Source: Symsagittifera roscoffensis (taxonomy: Eukaryota > Xenacoelomorpha > Acoela > Convolutidae). From it: a stretch of DNA of 64,000 nt. Position 1 is the stretch's first letter. Each line of letters begins with the position of its first letter. This document shows positions 1 to 10,248 of this stretch, in pieces. The stretch is taken from assembly GCF_963678635.1 (NCBI RefSeq), contig NC_087071.1:1416537-1480536 (forward strand). Direction: 5' to 3'. Below the pieces are notes generated by a model. The model was not told the DNA's origin. It worked only from the letters and a program-made list of their open reading frames with translations, and made no database searches. The position numbers were made by a program, and so were the translations under genes.

Positions 1-22
1 GAACACCAGGTGTTGTAGGCTT
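1..22 (+). rRNA. 5S rRNA, 3' end only (window edge)
   Basis: The first 20 bases are the last bases of the 5S gene, ending in GTAGGC, followed by TTTT. The rest of the gene lies left of the window. Confidence 0.9.
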
Positions 23-82
23 TTATTTAAAGCAAAAGTATCTCTTTTACTTTTATACGCTAAGAGTTATTGCTGTTTAAAG

Positions 83-122
83 TTCGGTGATGTCAAAAAG
101 TTAAGCCTAATCGAGCGTGGTG
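83..122 (+). repeat. 5S-like spacer sub-repeat 1
   Basis: The stretch starts TTCGGTGATG and contains AAGTTAAGCC then GAGCGTGGTG. It resembles the box A and intermediate-element half of the 5S gene (AAGTTAAGC ... GCCTGGT) without box C. It is the first of three clear copies per spacer, repeated in every unit. The next copy starts 188 bp later. Confidence 0.65.
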
Positions 123-270
123 CAAAAATTTTCAATGGGTCAAATTTTGGTCAAAACAACAGAAAACCGAAATTTTTTTTTGCAGAATCAATTTTGTGTA
201 CAATCAGCTGCTGATAGGCCAAAAATATTGGAGATAACTTTTGGGGTCTTTGAGTTATAGCCTTTTGAAT

Positions 271-310
271 TTCGGTGATGTCAAAAAGTTAAGCCCAATC
301 GAGCCTGGTG
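271..310 (+). repeat. 5S-like spacer sub-repeat 2
   Basis: This is the copy nearest to 5S in sequence: AAGTTAAGCCC and GAGCCTGGTG match the 5S AAGTTAAGC and GGGCCTGGTT. It is 188 bp after sub-repeat 1 and 186 bp before sub-repeat 3. Confidence 0.65.
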
Positions 311-456
311 AATTGCGCGAACGGCCATAACTTGCCCAAAAATTTTAAAATTTTCAAATTTTATTATTTGGATCATAAGATCATGGTCAAATCTTGGGGG
401 ACTGAGAAAATGAACCAATTTCGTCGGTCCAACACAAAGTTATAAGCTTTTGAAAT

Positions 457-496
457 CTCGGTGATGCCAAAAAGTTAAGCCTAATCGAGCGTGGTG
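457..496 (+). repeat. 5S-like spacer sub-repeat 3
   Basis: CTCGGTGATGCC, AAGTTAAGCC and GAGCGTGGTG repeat the pattern of sub-repeat 1. Some units (for example near 1,750, 24,770 and 27,325) have lost the GTT of AAGTTAAGC. Confidence 0.6.
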
Positions 497-657
497 CAAA
501 AAATGAAATTTTCAAAATTTTTGGTTTTTTTCGTTGAAACATCATTTTTTTCATCTTGTTTCATAAATTACAGCTCAGGACGATTCCAACGAGCCCAAAA
601 CGACGTTTGTAGCTTAAGTGTACGTGGAGTAATCATCAGTTGAAAATTTGGGGGGAC

Positions 658-850
658 CCGAATTTCGGCCATTTTGGACGAAAATTGGCCTAAAAGCTAA
701 CTTTTAAGTTAGTGCAATTTTTTTTCTTGCATTTTTTAAGAGAATTGGGCTGCCCTCCGCTGTCGCGGAGTGCATTCAAAGAAAACTTATCAAATAGATT
801 TGAATACTTACCTATTTAATAAGTTTATCACAACAATTAGGCTAAAAGCA
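658..850 (-). ncRNA. Candidate structured RNA, spliced-leader-like, opposite to 5S
   Basis: Read on the minus strand, arms 826-812 and 797-783 form a 15-bp stem with one U-G wobble. The 14-nt loop starts directly with GUAAGUAUU, giving AG|GUAAGU, a 5' splice site fully complementary to the U1 5' end. Further hairpins follow: 770-755 (CUCCGC/GCGGAG), 731-713 (UGCAA/UUGCA), 712-697 (CUAACUU/AAGUUAG), 690-667 (GGCC/GGCC with an A/T inner stem) and 668-658. SL RNAs of animals have their donor site in the loop of a first stem-loop, and SL genes lie in 5S repeats in nematodes and some other groups. Missing here: a canonical Sm site (nearest AAUUCUCUU and AAUUUUCG) and a defined 5' end. The block recurs in essentially every unit. 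Alternatives are a hairpin-rich DNA element or part of another RNA. Confidence 0.35.
783..826 (-). other. 15-bp stem-loop with a 5' splice site in its loop
   Basis: The left arm is 783-797 and the right arm 812-826. The loop (798-811) holds the minus-strand donor GUAAGU at 811-806. The pair 791/818 is C-A on the + strand and G-U on the minus strand. The same stem-loop lies 354-397 bp upstream of the 5S start in the standard unit and is unchanged in nearly all of the first 25 units. Confidence 0.6.
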
Positions 851-1045
851 ACTGACAGTATCCTGGCTGGTATTCATTCATATGCCACTTACAGTGAATG
901 TGCGGCTATCATGCCATAAATGGTCATTCAAGGCACCTTGTACACGCTCCATAGGTTTTGACCAGCCGATTTGGCCATTTAACACATTGGGCCAAAAAAA
1001 TTCCAAACAATGTCAATTTTCAAAATTTTGTTTGAAATGCATAAA

Positions 1046-1080
1046 TTATAACGTGAGCGTGCAAAATTTTACATGGTATA
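1046..1080 (+). repeat. Degenerate 5S-like spacer sub-repeat
   Basis: GAGCGTG followed by CAAAATTTTACATGG matches the tail of sub-repeat 1 (GAGCGTGGTG, CAAAAATTTTCAATGG). GAGCGTG at 1,055 is 568 bp after the same motif in sub-repeat 3 (487), close to three times 188. It sits between the hairpin block and the 5S promoter. Confidence 0.45.
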
Positions 1081-1096
1081 AGAGCATATTTTTACT

Positions 1097-1106
1097 CTCG
1101 CGCGAG
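1097..1106 (+). promoter_or_regulatory. Conserved GC palindrome CTCGCGCGAG upstream of 5S
   Basis: A perfect 10-bp palindrome rich in CpG lies 74-83 bp before the 5S start in otherwise AT-rich DNA. It is present in nearly all units. Copies in the diverged right part carry single changes. Possible protein-binding site; no known factor is claimed. Confidence 0.4.
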
Positions 1107-1152
1107 GGCGAGTGTTTTAAAACTAATGTACATAGACATATGCTAGTAAGGA

Positions 1153-1158
1153 TATAAA
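1153..1158 (+). promoter_or_regulatory. TATA-like box of the 5S gene
   Basis: TATAAA lies 22-27 bp upstream of the 5S start. It is kept in nearly every unit, including diverged ones, with one change to TCTAAA before the 53,041 copy. An upstream TATA-like element near -30 is known to be needed by arthropod 5S genes (silkworm, fruit fly). Its function here is inferred from position and conservation. Confidence 0.7.
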
Positions 1159-1179
1159 TGAAAGCGGAGTAACTCAAAT

Positions 1180-1299
1180 GCCTACGACCATACCATGTTG
1201 AATGCACCGGTTCTCGTCCGATCACCGAAGTTAAGCAACATTGGGCCTGGTTAGTACTTGGATGGGAGACCGCCTGGGAACACCAGGTGTTGTAGGCTT
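1180..1299 (+). rRNA. 5S ribosomal RNA (reference copy of the array)
   Basis: This is the RNA of the large ribosomal subunit transcribed by RNA polymerase III with TFIIIA. The 5' GCCTAC pairs with the 3' GTAGGC to form the closing helix. The internal control region is readable: a box A-like AAGTTAAGC near nt 49-57, the intermediate element GCCTGGTTAG near nt 66-75, and box C (GGATGGGAGACC) near nt 81-92. These fit animal 5S genes closely. The start is set by the closing helix. The end is set at the first two Ts after GGC, and the following TTTT is the Pol III terminator. Nt 11 is A. Distance to the next copy is 1,276 bp. Confidence 0.97.
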
Positions 1300-1301
1300 T
1301 T
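1298..1301 (+). terminator. Pol III terminator T-run after 5S
   Basis: TTTT follows directly after the closing helix of the 5S gene. Most copies have TTTTATTT here. The six copies between 3,734 and 10,248 have eight Ts without the A. Confidence 0.8.
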
Positions 1302-2455
1302 ATTTAAAGCAAAAGTATCTCTTTTACTTTTATACGCTAAGAGTTATTGCTGTTTAAAGTTCGGTGATGTCAAAAAGTTAAGCCTAATCGAGCGTGGTGC
1401 AAAAATTTTCAATGGGTCAAATTTTGGTCAAAACAACAGAAAACCGAAAAATTTCTTTTGCAGTATCAATTTTGTGTACAATCAGCTGCTGATAGGCCAA
1501 AAATATTGGAGATAACTTTTGGGGTCTTTGAGTTATAGCCTTTTGAATTTCGGTGATGTCAAAAATTTAAGCCCAATCGAGCCTGGTGAATTGCGCGAAC
1601 GGCCATAACTTGCCCAAAAATTTTAAAATTTTCAAATTTTATTATTTGGATCATAAGATCATGGTCAAATCTTGGGGGACTGAGAAAATGAACCAATTTC
1701 GTCGGTCCAACACAAAGTTATAAGCTTTTGAAATCTCGGTGATGCCAAAAAATAAGCCTAATCGAGCGTGGTGCAAAAAATGAAATTTTCAAAATTTTTG
1801 GTTTTTTTCGTTGAAACATCATTTTTTTCATCTTGTTTCATAAATTACAGCTCAGGACGATTCCAACGAGCCCAAAACGACGTTTGTAGCTTAAGTTTAC
1901 GTGGAGTAATCATCAGTTGAAATTTTGGGGGGACCCGAATTTCGGCCATTTTGGACGAAAATTGGCCTAAAAATAACTTTTCAGTTAGTGCAAATTTTTT
2001 TCTTGCATTTTTTAAGAGAATTGGGCTGCCCTCCGCTGTCGCAGAGTGCATTCAAAGAAAACTTATCAAATAGATTTGAATACTTACCTATTTAATAAGT
2101 TTATCACAACAATTAAGCTAAAAGCAACTGACAGTATCCTGGCTGGTATTCATTCATATGCCACTTACAGTGAATGTGCGGCTATCATGCCATAAATGGT
2201 CATTCAAGGCACCTTGTACACGCTCCATAGGTTTTGACCAGCCGATTTGGCCATTTAACACATTGGGCCAAAAAAATTCCAAACAATGTCAATTTTCAAA
2301 ATTTTGTTTGAAATGCATAAATTATAACGTGAGCGTGCAAAATTTTACATGGTATAAGAGCATATTTTTACTCTCGCGCGAGGGCGAGTGTTTTAAAACT
2401 AATGTACATAGACATATGCTAGTAAGGATATAAATGAAAGCGGAGTAACTCAAAT

Positions 2456-2575
2456 GCCTACGACCTTACCATGTTGAATGCACCGGTTCTCGTCCGATCA
2501 CCGAAGTTAAGCAACATTGGGCCTGGTTAGTACTTGGATGGGAGACCGCCTGGGAACACCAGGTGTTGTAGGCTT
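2456..2575 (+). rRNA. 5S ribosomal RNA
   Basis: Nt 11 is T (GACCTTACC) instead of A. The terminator is of the TTTTATTT type. The next copy is 1,278 bp on. Confidence 0.96.
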
Positions 2576-3733
2576 TTATTTAAAGCAAAAGTATCTCTTT
2601 TACTTTTATACGCTAAGAGTTATTGCTGTTTAAAGTTCGGTGATGTCAAAAAGTTAAGCCTAATCGAGCGTGGTGCAAAAATTTTCAATGGGTCAAATTT
2701 TGGTCAAAACAACAGAAAACCGAAAATTTTTTTTTGCAGAATCAATTTTGTGTACAATCAGCTGCTGATAGGCCAAAAATATTGGAGATAACTTTTGGGG
2801 TCTTTGAGTTATAGCCTTTTGAATTTCGGTGATGTCAAAAAGTTGAGCCCAATCGAGCCTGGTGAATTGCGCGAACGGCCATAACTTGCCCAAAAATTTT
2901 AAAATTTTCAAATTTTATTATTTGGATCATAAGATCATGGTCAAATCTTGGGGGACTGAGAAAATGAACCAATTTCGTCGGTCCAACACAAAGTTATAAG
3001 CTTTTGAAATCTCGGTGATGCCAAAAAGTTAAGCCTAATCGAGCGTGGTGCAAAAAATGAAATTTTCAAAATTTTTGGTTTTTTTCGTTGAAACATCATT
3101 TTTTTCATCTTGTTTCATAAATTACAGCTCAGGACGATTCCAACGAGCCCAAAACGACGTTTGTAGCTTAAGTGTACGTGGAGTAATCATCAGTTGAAAA
3201 TTTGGGGGGACCCGAATTTCGGCCATTTTGGACGAAAATTGGCCTAAAAGCTAACTTTTAAGTTAGTGCAATTTTTTTTCTTGCATTTTTTAAGAGAATT
3301 GGGCTGCCCTCCGCTGTCGCGGAGTGCATTCAAAGAAAACTTATCAAATAGATTTGAATACTTACCTATTTAATAAGTTTATCACAACAATTAGGCTAAA
3401 AGCAACTGACAGTATCCTGGCTGGTATTCATTCATATGCCACTTACAGTGAATGTGCGGCTATCATGCCATAAATGGTCATTCAAGGCACCTTGTACACG
3501 CTCCATAGGTTTTGACCAGCCGATTTGGCCATTTAACACATTGGGCCAAAAAAATTCCAAACAATGTCAATTTTCAAAATTTTGTTTGAAATGCATAAAT
3601 TATAACGTGAGCGTGCAAAATTTTACATGGTATAAGAGCATATTTTTACTCTCGCGCGAGGGCGAGTGTTTTAAAACTAATGTACATAGACATATGCTAG
3701 TAAGGATATAAATGAAAGCGGAGTAACTCAAAT

Positions 3734-3853
3734 GCCTACGACCATACCATGTTGAATGCACCGGTTCTCGTCCGATCACCGAAGTTAAGCAACATTGGGC
3801 CTGGTTAGTACTTGGATGGGAGACCGCCTGGGAACACCAGGTGTTGTAGGCTT
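3734..3853 (+). rRNA. 5S ribosomal RNA
   Basis: Nt 11 is A. This is the first of six consecutive copies with an uninterrupted run of eight Ts as terminator. The next copy is 1,279 bp on. Confidence 0.96.
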
Positions 3854-5012
3854 TTTTTTAAAGCAAAAGTATCTCTTTTACTTTTATACGCTAAGAGTTA
3901 TTGCTGTTTAAAGTTCGGTGATGTCAAAAAGTTAAGCCTAATCGAGCGTGGTGCAAAAATTTTCAATGGGTCAAATTTTGGTCAAAACAACAGAAAACCG
4001 AAAAATTTCTTTTGCAGTATCAATTTTGTGTACAATCAGCTGCTGATAGGCCAAAAATATTGGAGATAACTTTTGGGGTCTTTGAGTTATAGCCTTTTGA
4101 ATTTCGGTGATGTCAAAAATTTAAGCCCAATCGAGCCTGGTGAATTGCGCGAACGGCCATAACTTGCCCAAAAATTTTAAAATTTTCAAATTTTATTATT
4201 TGGATCATAAGATCATGGTCAAATCTTGGGGGACTGAGAAAATGAACCAATTTCGTCGGTCCAACACAAAGTTATAAGCTTTTGAAATCTCGGTGATGCC
4301 AAAAAGTTAAGCCTAATCGAGCGTGGTGCAAAAAATGAAATTTTCAAAATTTTTGGTTTTTTTTTCGTTGAAACATCATTTTTTTCATCTTGTTTCATAA
4401 ATTACAGCTCAGGACGATTCCAACGAGCCCAAAACGACGTTTGTAGCTTAAGTTTACGTGGAGTAATCATCAGTTGAAATTTTGGGGGGACCCGAATTTC
4501 GGCCATTTTGGACGAAAATTGGCCTAAAAATAACTTTTCAGTTAGTGCAAATTTTTTTCTTGCATTTTTTAAGAGAATTGGGCTGCCCTCCGCTGTCGCG
4601 GAGTGCATTCAAAGAAAACTTATCAAATAGATTTGAATACTTACCTATTTAATAAGTTTATCACAACAATTAGGCTAAAAGCAACTGACAGTATCCTGGC
4701 TGGTATTCATTCATATGCCACTTACAGTGAATGTGCGGCTATCATGCCATAAATGGTCATTCAAGGCACCTTGTACACGCTCCATAGGTTTTGACCAGCC
4801 GATTTGGCCATTTAACACATTGGGCCAAAAAAATTCCAAACAATGTCAATTTTCAAAATTTTGTTTGAAATGCATAAATTATAACGTGAGCGTGCAAAAT
4901 TTTACATGGTATAAGAGCATATTTTTACTCTCGCGCGAGGGCGAGTGTTTTAAAACTAATGTACATAGACATATGCTAGTAAGGATATAAATGAAAGCGG
5001 AGTAACTCAAAT

Positions 5013-5132
5013 GCCTACGACCATACCATGTTGAATGCACCGGTTCTCGTCCGATCACCGAAGTTAAGCAACATTGGGCCTGGTTAGTACTTGGATGGGA
5101 GACCGCCTGGGAACACCAGGTGTTGTAGGCTT
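5013..5132 (+). rRNA. 5S ribosomal RNA
   Basis: Nt 11 is A, with the T8 terminator. The unit has the 1,279-bp form. Confidence 0.96.
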
Positions 5133-6291
5133 TTTTTTAAAGCAAAAGTATCTCTTTTACTTTTATACGCTAAGAGTTATTGCTGTTTAAAGTTCGGTGA
5201 TGTCAAAAAGTTAAGCCTAATCGAGCGTGGTGCAAAAATTTTCAATGGGTCAAATTTTGGTCAAAACAACAGAAAACCGAAAAATTTCTTTTGCAGTATC
5301 AATTTTGTGTACAATCAGCTGCTGATAGGCCAAAAATATTGGAGATAACTTTTGGGGTCTTTGAGTTATAGCCTTTTGAATTTCGGTGATGTCAAAAATT
5401 TAAGCCCAATCGAGCCTGGTGAATTGCGCGAACGGCCATAACTTGCCCAAAAATTTTAAAATTTTCAAATTTTATTATTTGGATCATAAGATCATGGTCA
5501 AATCTTGGGGGACTGAGAAAATGAACCAATTTCGTCGGTCCAACACAAAGTTATAAGCTTTTGAAATCTCGGTGATGCCAAAAAGTTAAGCCTAATCGAG
5601 CGTGGTGCAAAAAATGAAATTTTCAAAATTTTTGGTTTTTTTTTCGTTGAAACATCATTTTTTTCATCTTGTTTCATAAATTACAGCTCAGGACGATTCC
5701 AACGAGCCCAAAACGACGTTTGTAGCTTAAGTTTACGTGGAGTAATCATCAGTTGAAATTTTGGGGGGACCCGAATTTCGGCCATTTTGGACGAAAATTG
5801 GCCTAAAAATAACTTTTCAGTTAGTGCAAATTTTTTTCTTGCATTTTTTAAGAGAATTGGGCTGCCCTCCGCTGTCGCGGAGTGCATTCAAAGAAAACTT
5901 ATCAAATAGATTTGAATACTTACCTATTTAATAAGTTTATCACAACAATTAGGCTAAAAGCAACTGACAGTATCCTGGCTGGTATTCATTCATATGCCAC
6001 TTACAGTGAATGTGCGGCTATCATGCCATAAATGGTCATTCAAGGCACCTTGTACACGCTCCATAGGTTTTGACCAGCCGATTTGGCCATTTAACACATT
6101 GGGCCAAAAAAATTCCAAACAATGTCAATTTTCAAAATTTTGTTTGAAATGCATAAATTATAACGTGAGCGTGCAAAATTTTACATGGTATAAGAGCATA
6201 TTTTTACTCTCGCGCGAGGGCGAGTGTTTTAAAACTAATGTACATAGACATATGCTAGTAAGGATATAAATGAAAGCGGAGTAACTCAAAT

Positions 6292-6411
6292 GCCTACGAC
6301 CATACCATGTTGAATGCACCGGTTCTCGTCCGATCACCGAAGTTAAGCAACATTGGGCCTGGTTAGTACTTGGATGGGAGACCGCCTGGGAACACCAGGT
6401 GTTGTAGGCTT
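6292..6411 (+). rRNA. 5S ribosomal RNA
   Basis: Nt 11 is A, with the T8 terminator. The unit appears identical to its two neighbours. Confidence 0.96.
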
Positions 6412-7570
6412 TTTTTTAAAGCAAAAGTATCTCTTTTACTTTTATACGCTAAGAGTTATTGCTGTTTAAAGTTCGGTGATGTCAAAAAGTTAAGCCTAAT
6501 CGAGCGTGGTGCAAAAATTTTCAATGGGTCAAATTTTGGTCAAAACAACAGAAAACCGAAAAATTTCTTTTGCAGTATCAATTTTGTGTACAATCAGCTG
6601 CTGATAGGCCAAAAATATTGGAGATAACTTTTGGGGTCTTTGAGTTATAGCCTTTTGAATTTCGGTGATGTCAAAAATTTAAGCCCAATCGAGCCTGGTG
6701 AATTGCGCGAACGGCCATAACTTGCCCAAAAATTTTAAAATTTTCAAATTTTATTATTTGGATCATAAGATCATGGTCAAATCTTGGGGGACTGAGAAAA
6801 TGAACCAATTTCGTCGGTCCAACACAAAGTTATAAGCTTTTGAAATCTCGGTGATGCCAAAAAGTTAAGCCTAATCGAGCGTGGTGCAAAAAATGAAATT
6901 TTCAAAATTTTTGGTTTTTTTTTCGTTGAAACATCATTTTTTTCATCTTGTTTCATAAATTACAGCTCAGGACGATTCCAACGAGCCCAAAACGACGTTT
7001 GTAGCTTAAGTTTACGTGGAGTAATCATCAGTTGAAATTTTGGGGGGACCCGAATTTCGGCCATTTTGGACGAAAATTGGCCTAAAAATAACTTTTCAGT
7101 TAGTGCAAATTTTTTTCTTGCATTTTTTAAGAGAATTGGGCTGCCCTCCGCTGTCGCGGAGTGCATTCAAAGAAAACTTATCAAATAGATTTGAATACTT
7201 ACCTATTTAATAAGTTTATCACAACAATTAGGCTAAAAGCAACTGACAGTATCCTGGCTGGTATTCATTCATATGCCACTTACAGTGAATGTGCGGCTAT
7301 CATGCCATAAATGGTCATTCAAGGCACCTTGTACACGCTCCATAGGTTTTGACCAGCCGATTTGGCCATTTAACACATTGGGCCAAAAAAATTCCAAACA
7401 ATGTCAATTTTCAAAATTTTGTTTGAAATGCATAAATTATAACGTGAGCGTGCAAAATTTTACATGGTATAAGAGCATATTTTTACTCTCGCGCGAGGGC
7501 GAGTGTTTTAAAACTAATGTACATAGACATATGCTAGTAAGGATATAAATGAAAGCGGAGTAACTCAAAT

Positions 7571-7690
7571 GCCTACGACCATACCATGTTGAATGCACCG
7601 GTTCTCGTCCGATCACCGAAGTTAAGCAACATTGGGCCTGGTTAGTACTTGGATGGGAGACCGCCTGGGAACACCAGGTGTTGTAGGCTT
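7571..7690 (+). rRNA. 5S ribosomal RNA
   Basis: Nt 11 is A, with the T8 terminator. The unit is of the 1,279-bp form. Confidence 0.96.
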
Positions 7691-8849
7691 TTTTTTAAAG
7701 CAAAAGTATCTCTTTTACTTTTATACGCTAAGAGTTATTGCTGTTTAAAGTTCGGTGATGTCAAAAAGTTAAGCCTAATCGAGCGTGGTGCAAAAATTTT
7801 CAATGGGTCAAATTTTGGTCAAAACAACAGAAAACCGAAAAATTTCTTTTGCAGTATCAATTTTGTGTACAATCAGCTGCTGATAGGCCAAAAATATTGG
7901 AGATAACTTTTGGGGTCTTTGAGTTATAGCCTTTTGAATTTCGGTGATGTCAAAAATTTAAGCCCAATCGAGCCTGGTGAATTGCGCGAACGGCCATAAC
8001 TTGCCCAAAAATTTTAAAATTTTCAAATTTTATTATTTGGATCATAAGATCATGGTCAAATCTTGGGGGACTGAGAAAATGAACCAATTTCGTCGGTCCA
8101 ACACAAAGTTATAAGCTTTTGAAATCTCGGTGATGCCAAAAAGTTAAGCCTAATCGAGCGTGGTGCAAAAAATGAAATTTTCAAAATTTTTGGTTTTTTT
8201 TTCGTTGAAACATCATTTTTTTCATCTTGTTTCATAAATTACAGCTCAGGACGATTCCAACGAGCCCAAAACGACGTTTGTAGCTTAAGTTTACGTGGAG
8301 TAATCATCAGTTGAAATTTTGGGGGGACCCGAATTTCGGCCATTTTGGACGAAAATTGGCCTAAAAATAACTTTTCAGTTAGTGCAAATTTTTTTCTTGC
8401 ATTTTTTAAGAGAATTGGGCTGCCCTCCGCTGTCGCGGAGTGCATTCAAAGAAAACTTATCAAATAGATTTGAATACTTACCTATTTAATAAGTTTATCA
8501 CAACAATTAGGCTAAAAGCAACTGACAGTATCCTGGCTGGTATTCATTCATATGCCACTTACAGTGAATGTGCGGCTATCATGCCATAAATGGTCATTCA
8601 AGGCACCTTGTACACGCTCCATAGGTTTTGACCAGCCGATTTGGCCATTTAACACATTGGGCCAAAAAAATTCCAAACAATGTCAATTTTCAAAATTTTG
8701 TTTGAAATGCATAAATTATAACGTGAGCGTGCAAAATTTTACATGGTATAAGAGCATATTTTTACTCTCGCGCGAGGGCGAGTGTTTTAAAACTAATGTA
8801 CATAGACATATGCTAGTAAGGATATAAATGAAAGCGGAGTAACTCAAAT

Positions 8850-8969
8850 GCCTACGACCATACCATGTTGAATGCACCGGTTCTCGTCCGATCACCGAAG
8901 TTAAGCAACATTGGGCCTGGTTAGTACTTGGATGGGAGACCGCCTGGGAACACCAGGTGTTGTAGGCTT
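8850..8969 (+). rRNA. 5S ribosomal RNA
   Basis: Nt 11 is A, with the T8 terminator. The unit is of the 1,279-bp form. Confidence 0.96.
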
Positions 8970-10128
8970 TTTTTTAAAGCAAAAGTATCTCTTTTACTTT
9001 TATACGCTAAGAGTTATTGCTGTTTAAAGTTCGGTGATGTCAAAAAGTTAAGCCTAATCGAGCGTGGTGCAAAAATTTTCAATGGGTCAAATTTTGGTCA
9101 AAACAACAGAAAACCGAAAAATTTCTTTTGCAGTATCAATTTTGTGTACAATCAGCTGCTGATAGGCCAAAAATATTGGAGATAACTTTTGGGGTCTTTG
9201 AGTTATAGCCTTTTGAATTTCGGTGATGTCAAAAATTTAAGCCCAATCGAGCCTGGTGAATTGCGCGAACGGCCATAACTTGCCCAAAAATTTTAAAATT
9301 TTCAAATTTTATTATTTGGATCATAAGATCATGGTCAAATCTTGGGGGACTGAGAAAATGAACCAATTTCGTCGGTCCAACACAAAGTTATAAGCTTTTG
9401 AAATCTCGGTGATGCCAAAAAGTTAAGCCTAATCGAGCGTGGTGCAAAAAATGAAATTTTCAAAATTTTTGGTTTTTTTTTCGTTGAAACATCATTTTTT
9501 TCATCTTGTTTCATAAATTACAGCTCAGGACGATTCCAACGAGCCCAAAACGACGTTTGTAGCTTAAGTTTACGTGGAGTAATCATCAGTTGAAATTTTG
9601 GGGGGACCCGAATTTCGGCCATTTTGGACGAAAATTGGCCTAAAAATAACTTTTCAGTTAGTGCAAATTTTTTTCTTGCATTTTTTAAGAGAATTGGGCT
9701 GCCCTCCGCTGTCGCGGAGTGCATTCAAAGAAAACTTATCAAATAGATTTGAATACTTACCTATTTAATAAGTTTATCACAACAATTAGGCTAAAAGCAA
9801 CTGACAGTATCCTGGCTGGTATTCATTCATATGCCACTTACAGTGAATGTGCGGCTATCATGCCATAAATGGTCATTCAAGGCACCTTGTACACGCTCCA
9901 TAGGTTTTGACCAGCCGATTTGGCCATTTAACACATTGGGCCAAAAAAATTCCAAACAATGTCAATTTTCAAAATTTTGTTTGAAATGCATAAATTATAA
10001 CGTGAGCGTGCAAAATTTTACATGGTATAAGAGCATATTTTTACTCTCGCGCGAGGGCGAGTGTTTTAAAACTAATGTACATAGACATATGCTAGTAAGG
10101 ATATAAATGAAAGCGGAGTAACTCAAAT

Positions 10129-10248
10129 GCCTACGACCATACCATGTTGAATGCACCGGTTCTCGTCCGATCACCGAAGTTAAGCAACATTGGGCCTGGT
10201 TAGTACTTGGATGGGAGACCGCCTGGGAACACCAGGTGTTGTAGGCTT
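10129..10248 (+). rRNA. 5S ribosomal RNA
   Basis: This is the last copy with the T8 terminator. Its downstream spacer returns to the GCAGAG form of the small hairpin (near 10,990). Confidence 0.96.

Noticed and set aside
803-813. ATACTTACCT as the 5' end of a U1 snRNA gene linked to 5S
   Set aside because: The ten bases match the U1 5' end, but nothing after them resembles U1. The match is better explained as the complement of a strong 5' splice site on the minus strand.
783-850. Nematode SL1, tunicate, hydra or flatworm spliced leader
   Set aside because: None of the leader sequences that I know is present. The candidate is kept only on structure and position.
840-853. Minus-strand AGTTGCTTTTAGCC as a snRNA-type proximal promoter element
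   Set aside because: It vaguely resembles the insect element, but it lies only about 28 bp before the putative splice site, which leaves no room for a leader exon with normal spacing.
882-1157. A 91-codon frame upstream of each 5S gene, repeated in most units
   Set aside because: It repeats because the DNA repeats. Diverged units break it freely with stops and indels while the DNA motifs around it stay, and it has no recognisable protein features.
1258-1515. An 85-codon frame starting inside the 5S gene (MDGRPPGNTRCC...)
   Set aside because: Its first third is 5S rRNA sequence and the rest is spacer. It starts at TTG in box C of the gene and is a chance frame.
1845-2051. A 68-codon minus-strand frame over the hairpin block
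   Set aside because: It is lost in many units by the CTAAAAGCTAAC variant and follows the hairpin block rather than codon constraint.
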